IMG/VR virus record: IMGVR_UViG_3300034101_003554
Span: 1-64,000 of that record
Origin: a virus
Reading direction: 5' to 3' (one strand)
Length of the DNA stretch: 64,000 nt
Under the pieces are notes generated by a model. That model did no database searches and was not told where the DNA came from. It saw only the letters and a list, made by a program, of their open reading frames with translations. Position numbers and translations under genes: made by a program. This document shows, in pieces, positions 55,489 through 61,733 of the stretch; positions within the stretch are counted from its first letter, which is position 1; every line of letters starts with the position of its first letter.

Positions 55489-55752
55489 ATGGCACTTATT
55501 TATGTAATCTTGGATAGCAACGATAGAATTCCTATTCTAACTGCAAGTAGTATTGAAAAAGCTGAATTACTTTTGAATCAATATATGGGTGTTGAAGGTC
55601 CTATATTTGATGAAAGTGTTGAGTATATAGGTTTTGAACCATTTGATGACAGAGGTTATTACACAATTTATGAAGGCGAATACAAATATAAGACAGAAGA
55701 TGGTGAACAAAGATTCATGAGATATTGTATGGGATTAGATAGTTTAGATTAA
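55489..55752 (+). CDS. Small hypothetical protein
   Basis: 87 residues from ATG 55489 (MALIYVILDSNDRIPILTAS); an upstream TTG is possible but unlikely. Acidic alpha/beta protein. The TTTTAAAAC repeat precedes it. Function unknown. Confidence 0.62.
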   Translation: MALIYVILDSNDRIPILTASSIEKAELLLNQYMGVEGPIFDESVEYIGFEPFDDRGYYTIYEGEYKYKTEDGEQRFMRYCMGLDSLD

Positions 55753-55798
55753 AAATTATGGTAAAGATTGTAATTTTGTGAACTATTTTTTATTCTAA

Positions 55799-55807
55799 AT
55801 ATTTATT
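55799..55807 (+). promoter_or_regulatory. Late-promoter-like motif ATATTTATT
   Basis: 15 nt before the capsid-targeted gene at 55823; a host-like TAATTTTG (55771-55778) also lies upstream, so this gene may have two promoters. Confidence 0.45.
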
Positions 55808-55822
55808 ATTAAAAATAAAACT

Positions 55823-56272
55823 ATGAGTAAAGAAATGAGGAAATTTATAGACGCATTCAAAAAATTCAATTTGAATGAAAGTGTTACTAATGTATATAAA
55901 CGAGATGATGATGATGATGATTCACCTATTATAATTGAAGGTGAAATAGAATATGATGATGATGTATTTTATTACAAAGTCGAGTATCACGATGATTTCG
56001 GATATAAAGTATTTGAAGTAACATCAGAAGAAAATGAAGATGTTGAAGATTTTTTTGATGATGATGAATATGAAGAATTATTAGGTTTAATAATTGATGA
56101 TGTAAAATCAGAAAGATATAAAGAAAAAGAAATATCCACTAAGTGGGTTGCTATTGATACCAGAAATGGTAGAGTAATACACAGAAGTAAAAATCATATT
56201 GATAGAAAATTTGTTGCTGAATTGTATGATATACCAAAATCTTTTATAGAAATTAAAATAGAGACAAGGTAA
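55823..56272 (+). CDS. Acidic capsid-targeted protein
   Basis: 149 residues. The leader MSKEMRKFIDAFKKFNLNE|S is followed by strongly acidic sequence (KRDDDDDDSPIIIEGEIEYD). The C-terminal end is basic and beta-rich (KWVAIDTRNGRVIHRSKNH). Function unknown. Confidence 0.68.
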   Translation: MSKEMRKFIDAFKKFNLNESVTNVYKRDDDDDDSPIIIEGEIEYDDDVFYYKVEYHDDFGYKVFEVTSEENEDVEDFFDDDEYEELLGLIIDDVKSERYKEKEISTKWVAIDTRNGRVIHRSKNHIDRKFVAELYDIPKSFIEIKIETR

Positions 56273-56284
56273 AAATTATTACAC

Positions 56285-56337
56285 ATAACATAAATATATA
56301 TGTAACTTTTAGTCCTATGGCGGAAGTAGACGCTGTG
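56285..56337 (+). repeat. 53-bp direct repeat, copy 1
   Basis: Identical to 57017-57069. It covers the 5' flank plus acceptor and D-arm part (AGTCCTATGGCGGAAGTAG...) of two expanded tRNA-like genes. Confidence 0.85.
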
Positions 56338-56452
56338 GTGCAAATCCACTTAGCCCAAAGGGGGTTACAATATAGAGGTTCAATTCCTCTACTGGCACGG
56401 ATGTGTCAGATTGGCGTTGTTGTAAATACAGGTTCGAATCCTGTCAGGACTA
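56311..56452 (+). ncRNA. Expanded tRNA-like RNA with two T arms (142 nt)
   Basis: Acceptor AGTCCTA/CAGGACT, shortened D arm GCGGAAGTAGACGC, outer T arm ACAGG-TTCGAAT-CCTGT, and an inner complete T arm AGAGG-TTCAATT-CCTCT at about 56376-56392. It looks like one tRNA 3' half inserted into another tRNA. Confidence 0.55.
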
Positions 56453-56487
56453 CAAAATAAATTTTTTAACAAACTTAAATTTTAATT

Positions 56488-56655
56488 ATGAGTGATTTAG
56501 AAACAAAACTTCAAATTTTACAAGAGCAATTAAAACTCAACAATGAAAAACTTGAACATATGAGAGATGAAATAAAGTTTAGTAAAACTTTTATTTATTT
56601 TGATTTAGCATTGTTGGGATTAATTTTGTTATACGTAATTTTGTTTGTAATTTAA
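56488..56655 (+). CDS. Small coiled-coil membrane protein
   Basis: 55 residues: coiled coil LETKLQILQEQLKLNNEKL, then hydrophobic helix FDLALLGLILLYVILFVI. Spanin-like or holin-like in size but unassigned. Confidence 0.6.
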   Translation: MSDLETKLQILQEQLKLNNEKLEHMRDEIKFSKTFIYFDLALLGLILLYVILFVI

Positions 56656-56665
56656 AGTGGAATTT

Positions 56666-56737
56666 AGTCCTGTAGCCAAATTGGTAAAGGCCTCATGTAT
56701 GGATGAGAGAGTATGGGTTCGAATCCTGTCGGGACTA
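56666..56737 (+). ncRNA. tRNA-like RNA with 6-nt anticodon loop
   Basis: 72 nt, normal size. AGTCCTG/CGGGACT acceptor, D arm GCCAAATTGGTAAAGGC, stem CTCAT/ATGAG with loop GTATGG (6 nt), T arm ATGGG-TTCGAAT-CCTGT. The anticodon cannot be assigned. It may be a functional but aberrant tRNA. Confidence 0.55.
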
Positions 56738-56787
56738 TTAAAAAATAATTCTAACCTTTGGAACTAAATGATAGGTAAAAAGGTTTA

Positions 56788-56795
56788 TAGTTATG
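56788..56795 (+). promoter_or_regulatory. Variant promoter TTGGAACT...TTATAGTTATGTAAG
   Basis: Third copy of the variant element (compare 42903 and 51503), before 56832. Confidence 0.45.
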
Positions 56796-56831
56796 TAAGT
56801 TGAATATTAACACACAAAAAAATTAAAAATT

Positions 56832-57002
56832 ATGAATATAGAAGATGTAAAAAAATTAATTAAGGAAAACCTTAAAATTAGTGTAGAAACTCTCACTAGA
56901 GGTAGTGAATGTTCGTATAATGAAAAAACATATGTTAAATTAATTTTTCTTGATGAAGTTATTTCAGAAACAGAAATTGAAAAACTTAGTGAAGATAGAT
57001 AA
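56832..57002 (+). CDS. Small hypothetical protein
   Basis: 56 residues, MNIEDVKKLIKENLKISVET then beta strand TYVKLIFLDEVISETEI. Small proteins of this form are common in large phages. Function unknown. Confidence 0.62.
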   Translation: MNIEDVKKLIKENLKISVETLTRGSECSYNEKTYVKLIFLDEVISETEIEKLSEDR

Positions 57003-57016
57003 TAATTTTATGTTTT

Positions 57017-57069
57017 ATAACATAAATATATATGTAACTTTTAGTCCTATGGCGGAAGTAGACGCTGTG
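57017..57069 (+). repeat. 53-bp direct repeat, copy 2
   Basis: Identical to 56285-56337. Confidence 0.85.
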
Positions 57070-57187
57070 AGAGTATGTGTATGGCTCTGTTAGGTTCGTG
57101 TAACGCTATTAACGGGAATTAGTAGATGATTTCAAAGATAAAAGCACATACAAAATCTACGTATAGGTTCAAATCCTATTAGGACTA
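57043..57187 (+). ncRNA. Expanded tRNA-like RNA with potential pseudoknot (145 nt)
   Basis: Acceptor AGTCCTA/TAGGACT (perfect), D arm GCGGAAGTAGACGC, T arm ATAGG-TTCAAAT-CCTAT. The middle has GTATGTG/CACATAC and GTAGAT/ATCTAC stems that interleave, giving a pseudoknot. Also an inner TTAGGTTCGTGTAA hairpin. Confidence 0.55.
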
Positions 57188-57195
57188 CAACATTT

Positions 57196-57280
57196 AAAAC
57201 ATCAACTCGTAAAGAAAATGATGGCAAAGAGGTTCAGATTAAAGGTAACGGGCTCCTACCTACCCTGAACAAGATGTTTT
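57196..57280 (+). ncRNA. Acceptor-closed mini-RNA
   Basis: 85 nt. AAAACATC (57196-57203) pairs with GATGTTTT (57273-57280); GTTCAG/CTGAAC and AGGTA/TACCT stack inside. Third RNA of this plan (see 43178, 47238). Confidence 0.5.
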
Positions 57281-57289
57281 AATTAATAT

Positions 57290-57403
57290 GGTCAAGTGGC
57301 GGAATGGAAGACGCTAAGTAAGATGGTGTACGTTTGTCCCATAAGAAAGACCGATGCAACAGAAATGTGAAGGGTCGTATAGGTTCAAATCCTATCTTGA
57401 CTA
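57290..57403 (+). ncRNA. Expanded tRNA-like RNA (114 nt)
   Basis: GGTCAAG/CTTGACT acceptor, D arm GCGGAATGGAAGACGC, T arm ATAGG-TTCAAAT-CCTAT. The middle (about 60 nt) includes TTTGTCCCATAAGAAAGAC; no proper anticodon arm. Confidence 0.55.
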
Positions 57404-57415
57404 CAATATATATTA

Positions 57416-57488
57416 GCACCCATAGCTCAACTGGAAGAGCAATTGCCTTCTAAGCAATAGGTTACAGGTTCGAATCCTGTTGGGTGTA
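57416..57488 (+). tRNA. tRNA-Arg(UCU)
   Basis: GCACCCA/TGGGTGT acceptor, TTGC-CTTCTAA-GCAA (TCT), ACAGGTTCGAATCCTGT T arm. Confidence 0.92.
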
Positions 57489-57595
57489 CTAAATTTTAAA
57501 GAAGTACAAGAGTTCTATTTCTATGTAAATTGATAACTTAAAATCTAACGGCTTTCAAAAACGCAGAATATAGTTTATTAAAATTCCGACCTTCA

Positions 57596-57931
57596 GTGGT
57601 ATTGGATGAACAAGTAAATGTTGGTATTTTAATCTTTCTTAAAGAAGATTCAAAACTACAATTCATCTATCCAAATTCATTGACACGATTAACATATCTT
57701 TTTCCAAATATTGATTTAAATTGTATTAAAGAAAAATTGGAGAATTTTAAAAGTCGTGTTAATCAATTCAACACAGATGGATTAACAAATTTTGAGTCCA
57801 TTAGAGACGAACATTTGCTTATATTGGATGATAATAGTTTTTTCTTCAGTAATACAATTAATACCAAATACACCAATAGTGATGGTATTCTAAAACATTA
57901 CACTGAAAAATATTTTTTATCTTACAAATAA
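57596..57931 (+). CDS. DUF3037-like protein with eroded 5' end
   Basis: 111 residues from GTG 57596. The same frame is open back to about 57541 and encodes AEYSLLKFRPSVVLDEQVNV, which resembles the conserved N-terminal strand of DUF3037 proteins (YSxxRxxPxxxxxExxNVG). No usable start codon was found before it. Either a rare start is used or the gene has lost its 5' end, perhaps when tRNA-Arg moved in. Confidence 0.5.
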   Translation: MVLDEQVNVGILIFLKEDSKLQFIYPNSLTRLTYLFPNIDLNCIKEKLENFKSRVNQFNTDGLTNFESIRDEHLLILDDNSFFFSNTINTKYTNSDGILKHYTEKYFLSYK

Positions 57932-57957
57932 ATCATTATATTATTTAAAAAAAAATT

Positions 57958-58143
57958 ATGAAATTTAAAGTAGGAGACAAAGTTTACAAACCAAAAGGTT
58001 ACAAATTCCCAGGTATAGTTGTTGCGGTATTCCAAACCACATCTGGTGAAACAAGAATTGTTGCAGAATTAATTGACAATGGTATGTTGCACATATTTAG
58101 TGAGAGTCAGCTAGAACTTGATAATGATGAAAAAAATGATTAA
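57958..58143 (+). CDS. Small KOW/SH3-like protein
   Basis: 61 residues: MKFKVGDKVYKPKGYKFPGI, VVAVFQTTSGETRIVAEL, then LHIFSESQLE. The pattern is of a small SH3/KOW barrel common in phages. It overlaps none of the neighbours except a possible extended start of the next gene. Confidence 0.68.
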   Translation: MKFKVGDKVYKPKGYKFPGIVVAVFQTTSGETRIVAELIDNGMLHIFSESQLELDNDEKND

Positions 58144-58144
58144 T

Positions 58145-58384
58145 ATGAAAAACACACCTCTCCAAAATGTTATAGACAGAGTTGAAAAACTTGCTAGAGA
58201 AGCTAAAGAAAATACAGAGGAAAAAAGAAAATTAAACATAGTTATTTCTTATCTTTGGGATGAGTTACAAAATGAAAGATATGTAATGTCTGAAATTTAT
58301 GAAAAAAGTAAAAAAGAAGATAATGAAGTAACTGGAAAAATGTGGATTGAAAAAAATTTTATAGACTATCAAAAATTTTTATAA
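58145..58384 (+). CDS. Small helical protein
   Basis: 79 residues from MKNTPLQNVIDRVEKLA. The frame has ATGs from 58118 that overlap the previous gene; the one right after its stop is preferred. Similar small helical proteins with NVIDxxEKLA...EEKRKLNIVISYLWDEL are frequent in phages. Stop overlaps the next ATG. Confidence 0.66.
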   Translation: MKNTPLQNVIDRVEKLAREAKENTEEKRKLNIVISYLWDELQNERYVMSEIYEKSKKEDNEVTGKMWIEKNFIDYQKFL

Positions 58385-58512
58385 TGAAAAACAAAAATCA
58401 AGGTAAAACAAATGACCAAAGAGAATTTGCAATGTATATGTTTTCAACAGCAATGCTTGGACTTATTGTATTGGGATTGGTTTATCTAATCAAATTTGGA
58501 TTTAACCTTTAA
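58384..58512 (+). CDS. Small membrane protein
   Basis: 42 residues: polar start MKNKNQGKTNDQREFA, then helix FSTAMLGLIVLGLVYLIKFG. ATG overlaps the upstream TAA. Confidence 0.58.
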   Translation: MKNKNQGKTNDQREFAMYMFSTAMLGLIVLGLVYLIKFGFNL

Positions 58513-58517
58513 AAAAA

Positions 58518-58615
58518 ACATACATAGAGAAAACTGGTATGTATGTTGTAAAGTAAAATCTTACTTACCTCCGACTATTTTGATAGTCATACGGAAGTTC
58601 CCAGATAAAAGATTT
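58518..58615 (+). ncRNA. Two-hairpin RNA before tRNA-Leu
   Basis: ACATACATA/TATGTATGT (58518-58526/58538-58546) perfect hairpin, then AAATCTT/AAGATTT (58556-58562/58609-58615) enclosing TCCGACTAT-tttg-ATAGTcatACGGA. Could be a terminator-like structure plus another acceptor-closed mini-RNA. Confidence 0.45.
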
Positions 58616-58621
58616 ATTTAT

Positions 58622-58704
58622 GCCTGAGTGGCGGAATTGGCAAACGCAATTGATTTAGGATCAATCGTTATAATGACTTGTGGGTTCGAGTCCCACCTTG
58701 GGTA
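58622..58704 (+). tRNA. tRNA-Leu(UAG)
   Basis: GCCTGAG/CTTGGGT acceptor, ATTGA-TTTAGGA-TCAAT (TAG), class II variable arm CGTTATAATGACTT, GTGGGTTCGAGTCCCAC T arm. Last tRNA of the array. Confidence 0.92.
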
Positions 58705-58727
58705 CTAACATTTTAAAAAAAGAAATT

Positions 58728-58976
58728 ATGGATTTATTATTTGGTTCACTTTTTATGGTTGTTGGATTGTTTGCCTTTTTTGGTTCTTTCTCTTTTATAG
58801 ACAATCGAGGCATTTATTTATTTATTCTTGGGTTTATTTTATTTATTACTGGTTTTATGATTATCCCAAAAACACCCCCAAAACCAATTGAGATTAAATC
58901 AAACAAGGTAATTAATGTTGATTCAATTTATTTGCAAGGTTATAAAGATGGAATAAAAGATTGTAATAAAAATTGA
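58728..58976 (+). CDS. Small two-helix membrane protein
   Basis: 82 residues from ATG 58728 (MDLLFGSLFMVVGLFAFFGS); the longer frame enters tRNA-Leu. Second helix YLFILGFILFITGFMII, then a polar tail. Function unknown. Confidence 0.62.
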   Translation: MDLLFGSLFMVVGLFAFFGSFSFIDNRGIYLFILGFILFITGFMIIPKTPPKPIEIKSNKVINVDSIYLQGYKDGIKDCNKN

Positions 58977-59038
58977 ATTGTTGGGAACATTTGATTGAGT
59001 TATTTGGTTATAATAAAAACAACTTAAAACTTAATATT

Positions 59039-59215
59039 ATGAAAACCAAGAATAAACTTAAAGTTACAATTGATGCCATTGGTAATGGTGCTAGATTGGT
59101 GTATTTGGAGAATAACCCACATGGGTTTGTATCAGTAACTAAGGTACACAAAAGTTCAAAACAATATTCACGTAAAAACAAGAGTAAAAATGAAATACAA
59201 AATATATTTGGATGA
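59039..59215 (+). CDS. Small basic protein
   Basis: 58 residues from MKTKNKLKVTIDAIGNGARL; earlier in-frame ATG lacks support. C-terminal basic tail (KSSKQYSRKNKSKNE). Overlaps the start of the receiver-domain gene by 26 nt. Confidence 0.58.
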   Translation: MKTKNKLKVTIDAIGNGARLVYLENNPHGFVSVTKVHKSSKQYSRKNKSKNEIQNIFG

Positions 59216-59612
59216 TGAAAGAACTCCTAATGACAAAGATTGGATTGTTGTTAGAAATTATGGTCAATTCATCAAAAAGATTTCTGAGTTAGGATTAGAG
59301 AATATCGATGTTATTTCATTTGACCACGATTTGGGTGACACTGCGGTTGAAGAGTATTACACAAATGTAATGAATAAAGGTATATTAGATTATGATAACA
59401 TTGAAGAAAAAACTGGATATGATGCAGTTAAATGGTTGGTTGGACAATATATGGACAACTTTACAAGTCCTTTCCCTCAAGTATATGTTCACTCAGCCAA
59501 TCCTATTGGAGCTGCTAATATTGTTAATTATGTTAATCGTTTCCTAAGATATATGGATAAGGAACAAACCGCAAAATTAAGAGTAGAACCCTTCACCATT
59601 CAACATAAATAA
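59190..59612 (+). CDS. Cyclic-phosphate-type receiver-domain protein
   Basis: 140 residues. MKYKIYLDDERTPNDKDW (acidic pair DDER), DVISFDHDLGDT (phospho-acceptor-like Asp and HD), TGYDAVKWLVGQY, VYVHSANPIGAANI. This matches the cyclic-phosphate processing receiver (cREC) group associated with RNA end and NAD-like phosphate metabolism. Located a few genes before the RNA ligase. Precise substrate not known. Confidence 0.75.
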   Translation: MKYKIYLDDERTPNDKDWIVVRNYGQFIKKISELGLENIDVISFDHDLGDTAVEEYYTNVMNKGILDYDNIEEKTGYDAVKWLVGQYMDNFTSPFPQVYVHSANPIGAANIVNYVNRFLRYMDKEQTAKLRVEPFTIQHK

Positions 59613-59617
59613 AAATG
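59582..59617 (+). repeat. ~35-bp direct repeat, copy 1
   Basis: AGTAGAACCcTTCACCATTC continuing through AACATAAATAAAAATGA; repeated at about 60229-60264 with one change and an extra T. Copy 1 codes for the end of the receiver protein; copy 2 is non-coding and leads into the next gene. Confidence 0.8.
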
Positions 59618-60208
59618 ATATTAACAGAACAACAAGAAAAATTTCTTGAGTTTGTCAAAGAACAACATGGCACTCAAGTGAGAAAATATACGGGAGAACC
59701 TTACTGGACTCATCCATTGGCTGTCGCAGAATTAGTGAATAAATATAAATCAGATTCTTTTAGTAATGGTGAAGTATTTGCTATAGAAATATCGTTAGGT
59801 CATGATTTATTGGAAGATACTCCTTGTACTGTTGAAACTTTAAGAAAAAAATTAAGTGAGATTGGTTATCCCTATTTAAGTACTGAGATGATTGTTTCAG
59901 GTATTGGTCATTTAACCGACACCTATACCAAAGAAGCTTATCCTAAACTCAATAGAGCCAAAAGAAAAGCTATGGAAGTTGAAAGACTTGGTAGAATCCC
60001 TGCTTATTGTCAAACAGTTAAATATGCTGACTTGATTGAGAATATTGCATCTATTGTTGAGCATGATAAATCTTTCGCTGTTACTTATCTTAAAGAGAAA
60101 AAAGAGTTACTTAAGAATATGAGGGGTGGAAATTTTAATCTTTACTTGAAAGCGATAGAAGTTTATTTGGAAGCTTTAAAAACTCTTGAGAGGGGTAAAG
60201 GATTTTGA
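59615..60208 (+). CDS. HD-domain phosphohydrolase
   Basis: 197 residues. TGEPYWTHPLAVAEL (first His), SLGHDLLEDTPCT (HD), then KYADLIENIASI (distal Asp) form the HD metal site as in (p)ppGpp hydrolase/MESH1-type proteins. It could degrade alarmones or nucleotides. The gene is flanked by the 35-bp repeat, as if inserted between two formerly adjacent genes. Confidence 0.82.
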   Translation: MILTEQQEKFLEFVKEQHGTQVRKYTGEPYWTHPLAVAELVNKYKSDSFSNGEVFAIEISLGHDLLEDTPCTVETLRKKLSEIGYPYLSTEMIVSGIGHLTDTYTKEAYPKLNRAKRKAMEVERLGRIPAYCQTVKYADLIENIASIVEHDKSFAVTYLKEKKELLKNMRGGNFNLYLKAIEVYLEALKTLERGKGF

Positions 60209-60261
60209 TGAAATTCCTTATTACCCAAAGTAGAACCTTTCACCATTCAACATAAATAAAA

Positions 60262-60753
60262 ATGAACATTTTCTTTTTGGATTATGATGTTGTCAAATGT
60301 GCTAAATACCATTGTGACAAACACGTTGTTAAAATGATTTTGGAAACGGCACAATTGTTATGTTCAGCCCACCACGTAACTAATTCCAAACTAGATATCC
60401 CTTATAAATTATCACACAAAAATCACCCTTGTTCAATATGGGTTAGAGAATCATTATCTAACTATTTATACCTATGTGAACTTGGATTGGAATTGTGTAA
60501 GGAGTATACTTATAGATATGGAAAACGTCATAAATCCCAAGATGTTATTGAGTGGTGTGTCACAAATTTTGTCAATATTTGTGACAAAAGTTTCACTGAA
60601 CCACCCAAAGCAATGCCTGATGAATATAAGGTTAAAGACGTTATTCAATCTTATAGGAACTATTACATTGGGGCAAAAAAAGATTTTGTTTCTTGGAAAA
60701 ATCGTGATGTTCCCTATTGGTTTTGTGATGAAAATCACTTAGAATTGGTATAA
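60262..60753 (+). CDS. Conserved phage protein (DNA-repair-like, pyrimidine-dimer-glycosylase-type neighbourhood)
   Basis: 163 residues. MNIFFLDYDVVKCAKYHCDK, HVVKMILETAQLL, HKNHPCSIWVRES, then EPPKAMPDEYK and YRNYYIGAKKDFVSWKNRDVPYWF. This set is a well conserved family in tailed phages, often annotated as a T4-like DNA repair enzyme, but its function is not established as far as I know. No leader. Confidence 0.72.
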   Translation: MNIFFLDYDVVKCAKYHCDKHVVKMILETAQLLCSAHHVTNSKLDIPYKLSHKNHPCSIWVRESLSNYLYLCELGLELCKEYTYRYGKRHKSQDVIEWCVTNFVNICDKSFTEPPKAMPDEYKVKDVIQSYRNYYIGAKKDFVSWKNRDVPYWFCDENHLELV

Positions 60754-60759
60754 AAAATT

Positions 60760-61020
60760 ATGACAGAAGAAAAATTTTTTGAGTTAAAATCCTTTATGGA
60801 TAAAATTGAAAATATGGAAATGAGACTCCATATTATTGATTCTCTACTGAAATATAATAATTTAGATATGAAAATTACGGGGATGTCTGATTGTAAGTTT
60901 AAAATATCAAGATTTTTATATATAGGTGGAGATGATTTAATTAAATCAGTTTTAGAAACTGAAAGAAAAAATGTACAAGATGAATTATCTGTTTTAAAGG
61001 AAGAATTTGAAAAAAAATAA
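60760..61020 (+). CDS. Small helical protein
   Basis: 86 residues, MTEEKFFELKSFMDKIENME, largely coiled-coil-like, charged. Function unknown. Confidence 0.62.
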   Translation: MTEEKFFELKSFMDKIENMEMRLHIIDSLLKYNNLDMKITGMSDCKFKISRFLYIGGDDLIKSVLETERKNVQDELSVLKEEFEKK

Positions 61021-61024
61021 AACT

Positions 61025-61114
61025 ATGAATATATTCAATAAAATAATGACAGGAATTTGGTTTATACTATTTCTTCTATTTTTATTTACAATTAGAAAAA
61101 GGAGGAAGGCATGA
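61025..61114 (+). CDS. Mini membrane protein
   Basis: 29 residues: IMTGIWFILFLLFLFTI helix followed by RKRRKA. A GGAGG stretch near its end could act as ribosome binding site for the next gene, whose ATG overlaps its TGA. Confidence 0.5.
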   Translation: MNIFNKIMTGIWFILFLLFLFTIRKRRKA

Positions 61115-61350
61115 AAGAAAAATTAACAAAGTTTCAAACTAAGGTTTGGCAAACAATTGAACCCATAATTAAAAAAGAATCTTATCAAGTTAATTTGACA
61201 TTTGATGACGAATTTGTAATAACCAGAGATTCTAAATTTATAATTAAAATTTTTCCCAAAAAAGAAGTTTCAATAACACAAGATAATACAATAATTTTTG
61301 AGGAAAAAAATATAACTGAATTCGTAAAATTCTTGGAAAACTTAAATTAA
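61111..61350 (+). CDS. Small hypothetical protein
   Basis: 79 residues, MKEKLTKFQTKVWQTIEPII, beta-rich with Lys/Glu/Asp. Start is preceded by AGGAGGAAGGC, one of few Shine-Dalgarno-like sites in the window. Function unknown. Confidence 0.62.
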   Translation: MKEKLTKFQTKVWQTIEPIIKKESYQVNLTFDDEFVITRDSKFIIKIFPKKEVSITQDNTIIFEEKNITEFVKFLENLN

Positions 61351-61354
61351 AAAA

Positions 61355-61660
61355 ATGAACATTAATGAAGCGTATGAGTTTGTTATGAACAAACTTGAAA
61401 GATTGAAAAATGAGGGGATTGATTACACAATGAATGAATCAATTAAAACTCCAGTATTGATTGAGAAATATGATAAACCAAACAGATTACCAGTTGATAA
61501 GTGGATTAATATCGCATTCAACTTGGAAAATGAAAGTGATGTAAAGAAAATTCACGATATGGAAAATCTGTGTAAAATGGTTGGGATTTATTTTGATACT
61601 AGGTTTGGTAAAGTCCAACGAGACTGGGAAATAGATTGGTCATTTAGATTAAATTCTTAA
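61355..61660 (+). CDS. Hypothetical protein
   Basis: 101 residues, MNINEAYEFVMNKLERLKN; alpha/beta with YFDTRFGKVQRDWEIDWSF at the end. Small proteins of this form occur in many large phages. Function unknown. Confidence 0.64.
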   Translation: MNINEAYEFVMNKLERLKNEGIDYTMNESIKTPVLIEKYDKPNRLPVDKWINIAFNLENESDVKKIHDMENLCKMVGIYFDTRFGKVQRDWEIDWSFRLNS

Positions 61661-61662
61661 AA

Positions 61663-61699
61663 AAATCCCCATTTAATTTTGATATTAGGTGGGGATTTC
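61663..61699 (+). terminator. Rho-independent terminator
   Basis: AAATCCCCA (about 61663-61671) pairs with TGGGGATTT (about 61690-61698). Confidence 0.65.
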
Positions 61700-61708
61700 T
61701 TAATTTTG
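61678..61708 (+). promoter_or_regulatory. Bacteroidota-type promoter TTTG-N19-TAATTTTG
   Basis: TTTG 61678-61681 and TAATTTTG 61701-61708 overlap the terminator loop, 25 nt before the ATG at 61734. Confidence 0.6.
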
Positions 61709-61733
61709 TAAAACAATTAAAACGAATAAAACA

